Below are positions 44,901 to 50,000 of a stretch of DNA of 64,000 nt, in pieces (positions within the stretch are counted from its first letter, which is position 1; each line of letters starts with the position of its first letter). Location: the NCBI GenBank assembly GCA_013399855.1, contig VXAY01003221.1, positions 158,773 to 222,772 on the forward strand, read 5' to 3'. Both the position numbers and the translations under genes were made by a program. The stretch comes from Oxyruncus cristatus (Eukaryota > Chordata > Aves > Passeriformes > Cotingidae). The notes below the pieces were generated by a model. The model searched no databases and was not told where the DNA came from. It saw nothing but the letters and a program-made list of their open reading frames with translations.

Positions 44901-45698
44901 TTTTACTACGGTGAGAATCATGTCTTTTCTGACACTCCTTTTCTACCGAGGGTTTATTCCACACAGGCTTCCGGGGGTATCTTTTGTTTACATAATTGTA
45001 GCCTTTCTGCTCATCCCCACTACCAACAGGTGCATCACAGAATGCCTTTCCAACAGATGATTCTGAAGAGTCCGACTGTGTCAAATCCAAAGATGGAACA
45101 TTTTCAAACAGCTCTACTTTCTGTTTAGAGCTCACTCTCTTTTCACGGTCATGTACTTGCTTTCCCTTCTCCCTGAAACCTCTTCCAGACGCATGCATCA
45201 GATGCGTTTTCTTTGGCTTTGCTCCTCTGCTATCTGCATTCGGTACCTCCCTGTCGCTCTCTGAGGAGAGAAAATCATTGTATCCTCTAGGAGGTGCTCT
45301 TCTACTAGGTACTATTGCAACATCTGAAATTCCTGGACCTGCAGCAGCATCAGCCGTACTTTGCCTTATCTTATTTCTAGTACATGCGCTATCATTTCTT
45401 GATCTGTGCAATCTCTGGCTTGGCAAGTTGCGATTCTTCAAACTTTTACTGGTATTAAAATACTGGTGGAAGTCTTCAGAATTCCCATATTGACTTTCTG
45501 GATTACAAAAGCCATGATGCTTTGCAGAAGAGCTTTCGCAGTCTGTACCTCTTTCAGAAGACAGACTAGGAAATGATAAATTACTTCTATTCTGATTACT
45601 GTTAGAGTCCTTCCTATCTTTATTTACCCAGTTTATATCTGTAGTTTGTCTTTCTCCAGGAATGGAATCAGCAGCATCAGGATTGAAATTCAATGTAC
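2839..45698 (-). CDS. NFX1: NFX1, zinc-finger RNA-binding/ubiquitin-ligase-type regulator (partial gene, exons 2-22)
   Basis: NFX1 is a nuclear/cytoplasmic regulator. The family is known for repressing MHC class II X-box and TERT promoters, for binding poly(A)-binding protein through PAM2, and for RING-type E3 activity. The sequence shows 21 in-frame exons, about 3.2 kb of coding sequence or 1,069 codons. The domain order is PAM2-like motif, basic Ser-rich region, RING/PHD-like finger, an array of about eight or nine NF-X1 fingers, then R3H. Human NFX1 is about 1,120 residues, so only a short N-terminus and the last 55-60 residues are missing. The R3H domain and PAM2 region exclude the paralogue NFXL1. 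All splice sites are GT-AG. Introns range from 143 bp to about 6.8 kb and contain CR1 and LTR insertions. Each exon is listed separately. The identification is very secure. Confidence 0.97.
2985..4344. other. NFX1 intron 21, right of exon 22: nothing recognised
   Basis: AT-rich unique-looking sequence with only short chance frames, up to the CR1 start. Confidence 0.7.
4345..5668 (+). mobile_element. CR1 LINE, 5'-truncated and decayed
   Basis: It lies in NFX1 intron 21, antisense to the gene. Broken reverse-transcriptase fragments are readable in several frames: a [18 protein letters not shown] block near 4370-4420, [10 protein letters not shown] near 4660-4690, and further pieces at 4990-5216 and 5230-5480. 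It ends with the avian CR1 3' terminus attctgtgattctgtga near 5650-5667. Multiple stops and frameshifts show it is an old, dead copy. Confidence 0.9.
5669..6627. other. NFX1 intron 21 between CR1 and ERV fragment
   Basis: Contains a 154-codon open frame on the minus strand (5845-6309) that I cannot match to any family. It has no domain and no splice context. The part 6400-6600 is AT-rich. Confidence 0.6.
6628..7659 (+). pseudogene. Endogenous retrovirus gag-like remnant
   Basis: Two stretches in one frame (6628-6948 and 7258-7659) are separated by a damaged stretch with stops and frame changes. The first has an [17 protein letters not shown] block, the second ends [16 protein letters not shown] recognise both from the Gag region of avian endogenous retroviruses. 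Class III (ERVL-like) is my best guess, not proven. It lies antisense to NFX1 in intron 21. The gene is broken and cannot encode an intact protein. Confidence 0.7.
7700..8280 (+). pseudogene. Endogenous retrovirus protease and start of reverse transcriptase, truncated
   Basis: It directly follows the gag remnant. The aspartic-protease active-site triplet Asp-Thr-Gly is encoded at 7787-7795. The frame then shifts, and a later part (7902-8195) carries a protease C-terminal IIGIDIL motif. It runs into the N-terminal part of a reverse transcriptase and hits a stop at about 8193. Homology fades near 8280, so most of pol and env are missing. No LTR of its own is recognised on either side. It is an old, dead fragment. 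Confidence 0.72.
8453..8519 (-). CDS. NFX1: NFX1 exon 21: start of R3H domain region
   Basis: 67 nt, acceptor TGCAG, donor GTCAGT. It encodes [18 protein letters not shown], then AVNK. It matches the human [13 protein letters not shown] block at the N-terminal side of the R3H domain. The intron on its downstream side (2985-8452) contains a CR1 and a retroviral fragment, both on the opposite strand. Confidence 0.97.
8520..11228. other. NFX1 intron 20, left part
   Basis: Intronic sequence with an A/C-rich tract near 9715-9825. The stretch 10250-11130 is somewhat GC-richer and may be an old repeat that I cannot name. No exon was found. Confidence 0.65.
9715..9825. repeat. A/C-rich low-complexity tract
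   Basis: Runs of A and C (cccccccccc followed by A-rich and caaa-type units) in intron 20. It gives a spurious open frame rich in Phe/Gly on the minus strand. Confidence 0.9.
11229..11690 (-). mobile_element. Solo LTR, family A (copy 1)
   Basis: It is in NFX1 intron 20 and homologous along most of its length to 53946-54363. Read on the minus strand it has a TATA-like box (catataagctgtggc, around 11380-11395), a polyadenylation signal AATAAAG near 11295-11301 and a 3' end ccaattttaggca at 11229-11241. That is the layout U3-R-U5 of an avian retroviral LTR. No internal retroviral sequence adjoins it. The outer 5' edge near 11690 is approximate. Confidence 0.75.
12040..12330 (+). mobile_element. 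LTR-like fragment
   Basis: It lies in intron 20, just right of LTR copy 1. On the plus strand it has a TATA-like element tataaac near 12160, then cggagctc and a polyadenylation signal gcaataaatacc near 12234-12245, followed by a U5-like tail. The arrangement is typical of an avian LTR, but I cannot set its ends. It could be the 3' part of a longer element starting near 11700. Confidence 0.45.
12331..14507. other. NFX1 intron 20, right part: nothing recognised
   Basis: Unique-looking AT-rich intronic sequence up to exon 20. Only short chance open frames are present. Confidence 0.7.
14508..14606 (-). CDS. NFX1: NFX1 exon 20
   Basis: 99 nt, acceptor TTTAG, donor GTATGT. It encodes [20 protein letters not shown], then [17 protein letters not shown] and [10 protein letters not shown] are nearly invariant in NFX1. 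This segment leads into the R3H domain. Confidence 0.97.
14979..15020 (-). CDS. NFX1: NFX1 exon 19: 42-nt small exon
   Basis: 42 nt, encoding [13 protein letters not shown] with split Arg codons at both ends. The acceptor is TTTAG and the donor GTGGGC. CDEEC-AL-R is conserved with human NFX1. The length is a multiple of three, so skipping would preserve the frame. Confidence 0.93.
15606..15707 (-). CDS. NFX1: NFX1 exon 18
   Basis: 102 nt, acceptor TTTCAG, donor GTAAGG. It encodes [20 protein letters not shown], then [13 protein letters not shown]. This helical, charged segment lies between the zinc fingers and the R3H domain. The IAAIS, VEIS and LITKKE positions are conserved with mammals. 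Confidence 0.96.
15708..18232. other. NFX1 intron 17: nothing recognised
   Basis: 2.5 kb of AT-rich intronic sequence without recognisable repeats or exons. Confidence 0.7.
18233..18306 (-). CDS. NFX1: NFX1 exon 17
   Basis: 74 nt, acceptor ATAG, donor GTTGGT. It encodes [17 protein letters not shown], then [15 protein letters not shown] and the YQR ending match the segment just after the finger array in human NFX1. Confidence 0.96.
18582..18812 (-). CDS. NFX1: NFX1 exon 16: two NF-X1 fingers
   Basis: 231 nt or 77 codons, phase 0 at both ends, acceptor TTCAG, donor GTTAGA. It encodes [19 protein letters not shown], then [41 protein letters not shown] and CCAK. It holds one complete NF-X1 finger and the short HPCMAPCH unit, with the same Cys-His spacing as in mammals. 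Being a multiple of three, it could be skipped without a frameshift. Confidence 0.98.
19137..19216 (-). CDS. NFX1: NFX1 exon 15: NF-X1 finger
   Basis: 80 nt, acceptor GCAG, donor GTAAGT. It encodes [19 protein letters not shown], then [21 protein letters not shown] and QKWCMGKHE are almost unchanged from mammalian NFX1. Confidence 0.97.
19852..19971 (-). CDS. NFX1: NFX1 exon 14: inter-finger and finger segment
   Basis: 120 nt, acceptor TTTCAG after a poly-T tract, donor GTAAGT. It encodes [20 protein letters not shown], then [20 protein letters not shown]. The SFDELTC and [10 protein letters not shown] blocks are hallmarks of NFX1. Its last finger is completed in exon 15. Confidence 0.97.
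20435..21495 (-). mobile_element. LTR of an avian endogenous retrovirus, about 1.06 kb, intron 13
   Basis: I recognise the family from bird genomes. The minus-strand start is close to a gttttccgtggccaggttttggtag end (21466-21495) and the end is ccagggtcaacccactaca (20435-20453). The interior has several diverged repeats of a gctccagtgtggg/cagtccttcaggcaa-type unit (about 20760-21130), which makes open frames of 232 aa and less that are not genes. It lies in NFX1 intron 13 in the same transcriptional sense as the gene. No clear target-site duplication was seen. No retroviral coding sequence adjoins it, so it is a solo LTR. Confidence 0.8.
20760..21130. repeat. Diverged tandem units inside the intron-13 LTR
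   Basis: A motif of about 55-70 bp built on ctccagtgtggg...cag(tcctt/gtc)...ccag recurs about five times with substitutions and length changes. It belongs to this LTR family and explains the proline/serine-rich open frames seen there. Confidence 0.6.
21496..23642. other. NFX1 intron 13, part upstream of the LTR
   Basis: Mostly unclassified intronic sequence. The segment 21900-22700 has the look of an old decayed repeat (scattered purine-rich, direct-strand fragments), but I cannot assign it. Confidence 0.55.
23643..23751 (-). CDS. NFX1: NFX1 exon 13: NF-X1 finger
   Basis: 109 nt, acceptor CTAG, donor GTGAGT. It encodes [17 protein letters not shown], then [19 protein letters not shown]. This is a full NF-X1 unit. 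It is followed by intron 13, which carries a full-length-looking LTR in the sense of the gene. Confidence 0.97.
24263..24345 (-). CDS. NFX1: NFX1 exon 12: NF-X1 finger
   Basis: 83 nt, acceptor ATAG, donor GTAAGT. It encodes [17 protein letters not shown], then [22 protein letters not shown] and [10 protein letters not shown] are nearly identical to human NFX1 and carry the Cys-His ligands of one finger. Confidence 0.97.
25468..25498 (-). CDS. NFX1: NFX1 exon 11: 31-nt microexon
   Basis: Only 31 nt, encoding [10 protein letters not shown] plus one base. It aligns to the human segment following the SFRTK block, with the conserved x-x-P-C-x-x-L. The acceptor is CTAG and the donor GTACAA, which is weak. 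Skipping this exon would shift the frame, because 31 is not a multiple of three. Its small size makes it easy for automatic annotation to miss. Confidence 0.9.
25901..25914. repeat. Short AAAG microsatellite
   Basis: agaaagaaagaaag in intron 10. Confidence 0.85.
26894..26991 (-). CDS. NFX1: NFX1 exon 10: NF-X1 finger
   Basis: 98 nt, acceptor CTAG, donor GTGAGT. It encodes [18 protein letters not shown], then [28 protein letters not shown] is a complete NF-X1 motif half. It ends on a codon boundary, so exon 11 starts in phase 0. Confidence 0.97.
27311..27528 (-). CDS. NFX1: NFX1 exon 9: NF-X1 fingers
   Basis: 218 nt, acceptor CCAG, donor GTAATT. It encodes [18 protein letters not shown], then [27 protein letters not shown] and a second finger start, [26 protein letters not shown] and the LLELG segment are diagnostic for NFX1. 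The finger that begins at its end is completed in exon 10. Confidence 0.98.
27672..27771 (-). CDS. NFX1: NFX1 exon 8: inter-finger segment
   Basis: 100 nt, acceptor TTTCAG, donor GTAAGG. It encodes [15 protein letters not shown], then [18 protein letters not shown]. The DGFG-FSC block and the CYCGS start match mammalian NFX1. It ends in a split Lys codon (AA|G) completed by exon 9 after only a 143-bp intron. Confidence 0.96.
28195..28560 (-). mobile_element. CR1 LINE 3' fragment, old
   Basis: It is in intron 7. The order of landmarks fits the reverse complement of the CR1 3' region: cttgaaaacctccaaga, then gtttttccttacag, cattgtctctcatcct, ctcaagctaacaaa, and cctaaccatcgtgg. Divergence is high. 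Confidence 0.75.
28679..28818 (-). CDS. NFX1: NFX1 exon 7: NF-X1 finger
   Basis: 140 nt, acceptor GCAG, donor GTAAGT. It encodes [18 protein letters not shown], then [19 protein letters not shown] and SPCQLTVQQ. This is a full NF-X1 unit with the C-G-K-H-x-C-x-x-x-C-H-x-G-x-C pattern. Cysteine and histidine positions are the same as in mammals, while linker residues have drifted. Confidence 0.97.
28819..30438. other. NFX1 intron 6: nothing recognised
   Basis: AT-rich intron of 1.6 kb with poly-A-like patches near 29520-29620. No repeat family identified. Confidence 0.7.
30439..30510 (-). CDS. NFX1: NFX1 exon 6: NF-X1 finger
   Basis: 72 nt, acceptor AAAAG, donor GTAAGA, completing an Ile codon split AT|T. 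It encodes [18 protein letters not shown], then ECGQT. The C-H-P-G-P-C-x-x-C signature is the end of an NF-X1 zinc-finger unit and matches human NFX1 closely. Confidence 0.96.
30511..32877. other. NFX1 intron 5, left part
   Basis: Unclassified intronic sequence plus an A/C-rich tract at 32486-32575. The 119-codon frame at 31068-31427 is considered chance. Confidence 0.65.
32486..32575. repeat. A/C-rich low-complexity tract
   Basis: A long A run followed by mixed aaac and c-rich units in intron 5, about 300 bp left of the solo LTR. Confidence 0.88.
32878..33459 (+). mobile_element. Solo LTR with short target-site duplication, intron 5
   Basis: 582 bp from TGTGATGGTTTTCG to GGCTAAACCACCACA, so the ends are imperfect inverted repeats. 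A TATA-like catataagcc is near 33137-33150 and a conserved ctattaaactgtc R/U5 marker is near 33330. I recognise it as a common avian LTR type. The flanks are aagcc on the left and gagcc on the right, a 5-bp target-site duplication with one mismatch, which suits an ERVL-type integration. It is antisense to NFX1. No internal sequence is present. Confidence 0.88.
33460..37358. other. NFX1 intron 5, right part: nothing recognised
   Basis: 3.9 kb of intronic sequence between the solo LTR and exon 5, with no repeat or exon that I can identify. Confidence 0.65.
37359..37464 (-). CDS. NFX1: NFX1 exon 5: start of NF-X1 finger array
   Basis: 106 nt, acceptor TTTAG, donor GTAAGT, joined by the split Gly codon G|GT. 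It encodes [18 protein letters not shown], then [16 protein letters not shown]. The NEIPHSCGE block is typical of NFX1 and introduces the first NF-X1-type zinc finger, which continues in exon 6. Confidence 0.96.
37634..37671. repeat. 20-bp tandem duplication in intron 4
   Basis: The unit ggggaatagggaattaaa is repeated twice with a 20-bp period and no internal mismatch over 18 bp. Confidence 0.92.
38935..39012 (-). CDS. NFX1: NFX1 exon 4: end of RING/PHD finger
   Basis: 78 nt, donor GTGAGT, acceptor ACAG. The frame is set by the split Asp codon G|AT. It encodes [15 protein letters not shown] followed by [11 protein letters not shown]. The CPAC pair completes the zinc-binding finger begun in exon 3, and CFCG starts the link to the NF-X1 repeats. 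Confidence 0.96.
39600..40190 (+). mobile_element. LTR plus leader, family B (copy 1), intron 3
   Basis: It is homologous in inverted orientation to 55490-55890. It has a U3-like part, then gaataaattgc (polyadenylation signal at about 39951-39956), gacatctgagactctgctatgg, and a leader-like stretch up to about 40190. Compared with copy 2 it retains about 250 bp of U3 but lacks a small insertion near 40085. It is antisense to NFX1. The short open frame at 39940-40182 (minus) is a by-product. Confidence 0.7.
41270..41889 (+). mobile_element. LTR-like element, intron 3
   Basis: A TATA box (attataaaaacccc near 41579-41592) is followed 240 bp later by a polyadenylation signal (ctaataaaatac near 41829-41840) and a terminal ccccaaca ending at 41889. 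That is the layout of an LTR on the plus strand. The left edge is uncertain. The end lies 219 bp from NFX1 exon 3. It differs in sequence from the nearby family B element at 39600-40190. Confidence 0.6.
41436..41458. repeat. Short CA-rich microsatellite
   Basis: An interrupted CA tract (cacacgcagacacacacacac) inside the LTR-like element of intron 3. Confidence 0.8.
42109..42270 (-). CDS. NFX1: NFX1 exon 3: RING/PHD-like finger
   Basis: 162 nt. It follows exon 2 in phase (ACA G|GG TCG) and its donor is GTTGGT. It encodes [18 protein letters not shown], then [17 protein letters not shown] and ARSPASQAE. The Cys pairs and the C-x-x-C-Y-H-x-F-H-x-x-C core form most of the Cys-His metal site. The closing CPAC pair is in exon 4. 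In the family this finger has ubiquitin-ligase activity. It is nearly identical to mammalian NFX1, so it is under strong constraint. Confidence 0.98.
42271..44648. other. NFX1 intron 2: nothing recognised
   Basis: AT-rich intron between the RING exon and the large exon 2. No repeat identified. Confidence 0.7.
44649..45698 (-). CDS. NFX1: NFX1 exon 2: PAM2-like motif and basic/Ser-rich N-terminal region
   Basis: This is the largest exon, 1,050 nt or 350 codons. Its acceptor is ttttag at 45699-45704 and its donor GTAAGC. The first codon is split (x|GT), so an upstream coding exon is required. It opens with [14 protein letters not shown], aligned to the PABP-binding PAM2 motif of NFX1. The Phe expected before I-P is Ser here. 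The rest is Ser/Arg/Lys/Asp-rich and probably disordered, with the conserved landmark RGAKPKK and an ending ETHTG that matches mammalian NFX1. No folded domain is visible. Human exon 2 is of similar size and also precedes the RING exon. The open frame could be extended to an in-frame ATG at 45691-45693 just inside the exon, but that ATG is not the expected start. Confidence 0.97.
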
Positions 45699-46677
45699 CT
45701 AAAAATTAAAAAATAAAAGCAAATATATAAAACTGTGAAATAGTAAATACTTCTTTTCAGCGAAATTACCACACATGCAAAGGTCCAGAAGTTCAATCAA
45801 TTCCACATTTCACACAACAACTGCAAACAAGTTTCCAGAAACTAGAGCTGAATCATACAGTGTTTTGTAGAAGCCTCCTCATGTTATCATTACAGAAGGA
45901 CTGTGATGACCCAGAGTTAATATAAAAGAAAAACAGTACAAGACATGCAAGTGTGATAATCAATGTTTAATATCTGAAGTTTTTCCTATGATTTTACATA
46001 CATACATGAACCTGAAGAAAAAGGGGTGCTTTAAATACAATTGTCTACATGTGAAATTTTAGTATTATACAAAACTTTGAAAATAAATTAAACGTAGCAA
46101 TAGTAAATGTTTGCATAAACTCTGATTATACTGTTCTACATATAGACATATTAAACAATAAAGAGACTATTCAGGGCAGCTTTGCAATTATTTATCTGAG
46201 GCCATCAACATGAACCATGCTTCTACTTCAGAGGTCTTCTGTAATTTCTATGTCTCTAAATAAAAGAAAGAGGTGCACATAGGAAATTGTATGTTGCTCA
46301 ATTTCCCGTAACATTGTGCCAGCAGAGCCTGCCTGCAACAGAAAATATTGGGTGAATATCAGGGACAGTTTAACGGGCTGTGGCATATTGGTTAAGTCTT
46401 ACACAGGAATGTCAAAAAGAGCAGAGGTTTCTAAAATCTCATGGGGGTAGTACTGATTTTACATGTAGAGTAGGTAACCCCTCATGGTAGGGCAGGGTGC
46501 AGTTTATTCCTGGTTCATGAGAATTCAAAGAAATAAATGCTTAGGCTGTGACTTAGGCCAAGAGACTCTCCAAAAAGCTAACGCTACCTAGGTCGCTCAA
46601 GTAGTGTTAGAGGTTTTAAATCGTCTCCTGTAATTTTACCATACCACCATTAGGGGGTACGTGCTGACAACAGCACC

Positions 46678-46727
46678 ATGATCGATACAAAACTGGAACG
46701 AAATGATCGATACAAAACTGGAATGAA
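46678..46727. repeat. Perfect-length 25-bp tandem duplication in intron 1
   Basis: Two adjacent 25-bp units begin atgatcgatacaaaactgga and differ at one position (c versus t). It is a recent local duplication in NFX1 intron 1, and no function is evident. Confidence 0.95.
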
Positions 46728-46819
46728 ACAAACAACACAGATTAGTACCAGTTTTTCTGATTGGACAAGCACTCGTTTTTCAATTGACTGCTTTTTATTG
46801 AGATACTATTTTTGGTTGA

Positions 46820-47330
46820 ATTTATGGGTGTCTCGAGTACTTTGTGCAGTTTTGGCGTCCACAACACAAGAAGGATATAGAAATATTAGAATGCGCCCAA
46901 AGGAGGGCAATAAAGATGGTGAAAGGACTTAAAGACATGAGAAGCAGCTGAAAATATTAGCTTTTTGGAGCTTGGAGGAGACTGAGGGGTGACCTTGCTG
47001 CTGCCTACAGTTTTCTCATGAGGAGGAGTGGAGAGGGAGATGCTGATCTCTTCTCCCTGGAGGCCAGTGATAGGACCTGATGGAATGGCTTAAAGCTTCA
47101 TCAAGGAAAAGTCAGACTGGATAGTAACAGGAAAAAATTCTTCAATTAAAGGGAAGTCAAGTACCAGAAAAAGCTTTTCAGGGAAGTAGTCCTGACCCCA
47201 AGCTCAGTTAGTGTTTGAATAATGCTCTTAGATATCTGGTTTAACTTTCAGGTCATCCTGGGTGATGTCAGGCACTGGACTCAATGACTCTTTGAGTTCC
47301 TTCCAACTCAATATTCTAGGATTATATGTC
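46820..47330 (+). mobile_element. CR1 LINE 3' fragment
   Basis: It is in intron 1, antisense to NFX1. It starts gtactttgtgcagttttggcg and continues through gaggagactgaggggtgac and ctccctggaggcc. It ends ttccaactcaatattctagg, the CR1 3' region in order. Heavily diverged, with no open frame. Confidence 0.9.
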
Positions 47331-49029
47331 CAGTTTATACACTATCTCTCATTTTAAGACAAAACTAATTTGAGGACTGATGTCTTCAGTTTTAAAATAA
47401 TTCAAATAACCAATTCTTTCACCTAAAGGCAGATGACAATATAGTGTGTACATAACAATCTGTTTGTGTCAGCACTATGAATACCCACACAAGAAATGGT
47501 CCAGTCAGCACAAGCTACATGGAAGACACTCTCTGCAAATCTTATAACACCTATATTAAACAGTACCACAAAAAAAAAAAAAAAAAAGAATGGTGCATTC
47601 ACTTTCCTGATCACCTTTACAGGCTTTAGAGAAACTCCCTGATATCTTCAGTTTAACGAGGCGTTGTACCATGTGAGGGCAAAAACCAAAATCTACATTC
47701 AACAGCAATTACATCAACTGATGAAAAAATCCATTAACAGCTATTAAATACAATACATTTGTCCCTTCTAGGTGCAGAGGTACAGAAACTAGAAAGGCAT
47801 ATCAATGTGAATAATTACTCTACAGTTGCCTTGTTCCTTATATTCTTCCTCTTTGTCGTTTCCTGGGTGTCAATAGTTGTTCACTATTGGCAAAATACTC
47901 TGGATGGGCTGCACATCTGCAGTGTCTGAAAACTGTCATTCTACAACTCCCTGATCTACTCCAAGAGCAGAAACATCTTTCAACTTTAAGCTCCTAAAAT
48001 CACACACTCAGTCCATGAAGTCGCCGGGCAAAAGCCAGTTTACACCCTAACACTGCACAAGTGCAATTCAAAACTTACCTATGAGATTGTTGTTGATAAC
48101 ACAGTATTGCCGCAACAATGAATCAAGTTCAGAACTTATGCTATGCAACAACATCTGTTGCAATTATCTTAAGTATTATAAGGCAAGTGTAGAAGTGGTG
48201 CATCATCCAGACCAATCTACTGCTTTTCACTAAAGCATTTAGCCCACTATACCTATTTAAGACTTTTTATTCCAATATATATAAACCTTACAAAAGCTTA
48301 CACGATCAGAGCTGACCTGCAGCCTGATAGAAAGAAAGATAATCAGACAAGCAGACATTTGACTGTACCCGCTTTACTGAAGCTATCAATCTCTGCTCTC
48401 TGAAACATGTCCTAGGCCATTTCACTTGCCACAAGGCAGCTGAGGGCCCATTTTCACACCACCAAAAGATGACCTCAAGTAACTTTTCCATCATGATAGC
48501 GAGGCTGCCAAGAATACGGCATGTTGTTTAGGACACAGGCTAATGATAATCCTAATCTGAATTAACATCAAGGTGCTGCAAAGGTAGAGATTGATATTTT
48601 CTTCTTCACCCAGGACACAAAAAACCAGGATTCTCCCAGACAGAAATCTAACAACTCTATAAATGAAATGAGTTAGCTCATCGGTGGACCTCAATGTGAC
48701 ACTGATTATCCGAAAAGCCTATCCAGACTAGAAAAAATTAAGAGGTGTGACAAAAAAAATACATATTGTTAATTACTCTGGGCAACAGTGTTATTCCTAG
48801 ATACATGCTCAAGACACAATTACATAAGGATTAAGTGTCATAATGCCCGATAAATCATTAAATGCAAGGCTGGAATACAGATCTCGAAAGGTTTCCCCCC
48901 TTCTCCTCAGCAGCTGCAACCAATAAAACTAAAATTAATCTGAACTTGCATCATACAAATACGCAGGGCAAAACAAACAAAAGAAAACGCTTTTTCTTGC
49001 ACTTGTGGGGCTAAATCCCAGTCCAGGTC
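47331..49029. other. NFX1 intron 1, promoter-proximal part
   Basis: Intronic sequence to the right of the CR1 fragment, up to the CpG island. Contains an A run near 47567-47587. No exon was identified. Confidence 0.6.
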
Positions 49030-50000
49030 GGGTCCTTATGACGCTCTCCACCCGTGCGCCCTTGCCGAGATCACTCGGGACAGACAGCACCTTCTCTAAG
49101 GAGTAGCCTCCTGCACGTCCAAGACCTCTGCTCACAGATTCCTCGAAGAGCCGCGGTTTTACAGCACCTTGTAAGACACTGTCACTGTCACTGCCCTGTG
49201 AAGGCAGCCTGCCACCCGGGTTTCAGGGGCACGGGTGTGGACAGAGAGCAATAGGTTCTCCCGAAACCAAGCGCCTCTTCAGATTTTCTCTGACGTTATC
49301 CTTCGTTTGTCACATATTAGAAGCTCGTACGTTCCTCCTCAGGCAAAATGCTCCCTAGCGCGTCCTGCGGCACAGGCGAGCCCAGCCATTTTGAGCGCCA
49401 CAGGCGCCGCCAAGTCGCGGCGGGCGGGGGCGGGGCAGCGGCAACANNNNNNNNNNNNNNNNNNNNNNNNNNNNNNNNNNNNNNNNNNNNNNNNNNNNNN
49501 NNNNNNNNNNNNNNNNNNNNNNNNNNNNNNNNNNNNNNNNNNNNNNNNNNNNNNNNNNNNNNNNNNNNNNNNNNNNNNNNNNNNNNNNNNNNNNNNNNNN
49601 NNNNNNNNNNNNNNNNNNNNNNNNNNNNNNNNNNNNNNNNNNNNNNNNNNNNNNNNNNNNNNNNNNNNNNNNNNNNNNNNNNNNNNNNNNNNNNNNNNNN
49701 NNNNNNNNNNNNNNNNNNNNNNNNNNNNNNNNNNNNNNNNNNNNNNNNNNNNNNNNNNNNNNNNNNNNNNNNNNNNNNNNNNNNNNNNNNNNNNNNNNNN
49801 NNNNNNNNNNGGGCGGGGCCGGGGGCGGGCGGCAGCGGCGCGCGGCCCTGCAGCCCGCGCGGGTGTTGGGGCGGGCGGTGTTGCGCGTGCGGTGCCCGGA
49901 GAGAACTGGAGATCGGGAACCTTGTGTGAGAATGCGAAGGAGGAGGAAAGGAAAACTAACAGCGACACAGAAATGCTAGCGCTAGCAATAAATTGATCAT
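49030..50000. promoter_or_regulatory. NFX1: CpG-island promoter region, probably of NFX1, interrupted by a gap
   Basis: Base composition changes sharply from the AT-rich surroundings to strongly GC- and CpG-rich. GC-box motifs (GGGCGG/GGGGCGGGG) occur at about 49423-49437 and 49811-49830. Position and content fit the NFX1 promoter and first exon, 3.7 kb upstream of exon 2. On the minus strand an ATG at 49387-49389 in good context opens a short frame (MAGLACAAG), which could be a first-exon start. No convincing donor joins it to exon 2; a weak GTGCCG after 16 nt would keep the frame. The real first coding exon may be inside the gap. Whether the promoter is bidirectional cannot be told. Confidence 0.65.
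49447..49810. other. Assembly gap of 364 N in the CpG island
   Basis: An unbroken run of N flanked by very GC-rich sequence on both sides. GC-rich promoters are often lost in short-read assemblies. The open frames that run through it are artefacts. Confidence 0.99.

Noticed and set aside
2839..45698. Paralogue NFXL1 instead of NFX1
   Set aside because: The PAM2 region, the R3H domain and the NFX1-specific blocks ([21 protein letters not shown]) fit NFX1 only.
49235..49996. Long plus- and minus-strand open frames of about 190-250 codons across the CpG island
   Set aside because: They run through 364 unknown bases; most of the residues are undefined, and the remainder are GC-rich by-products.
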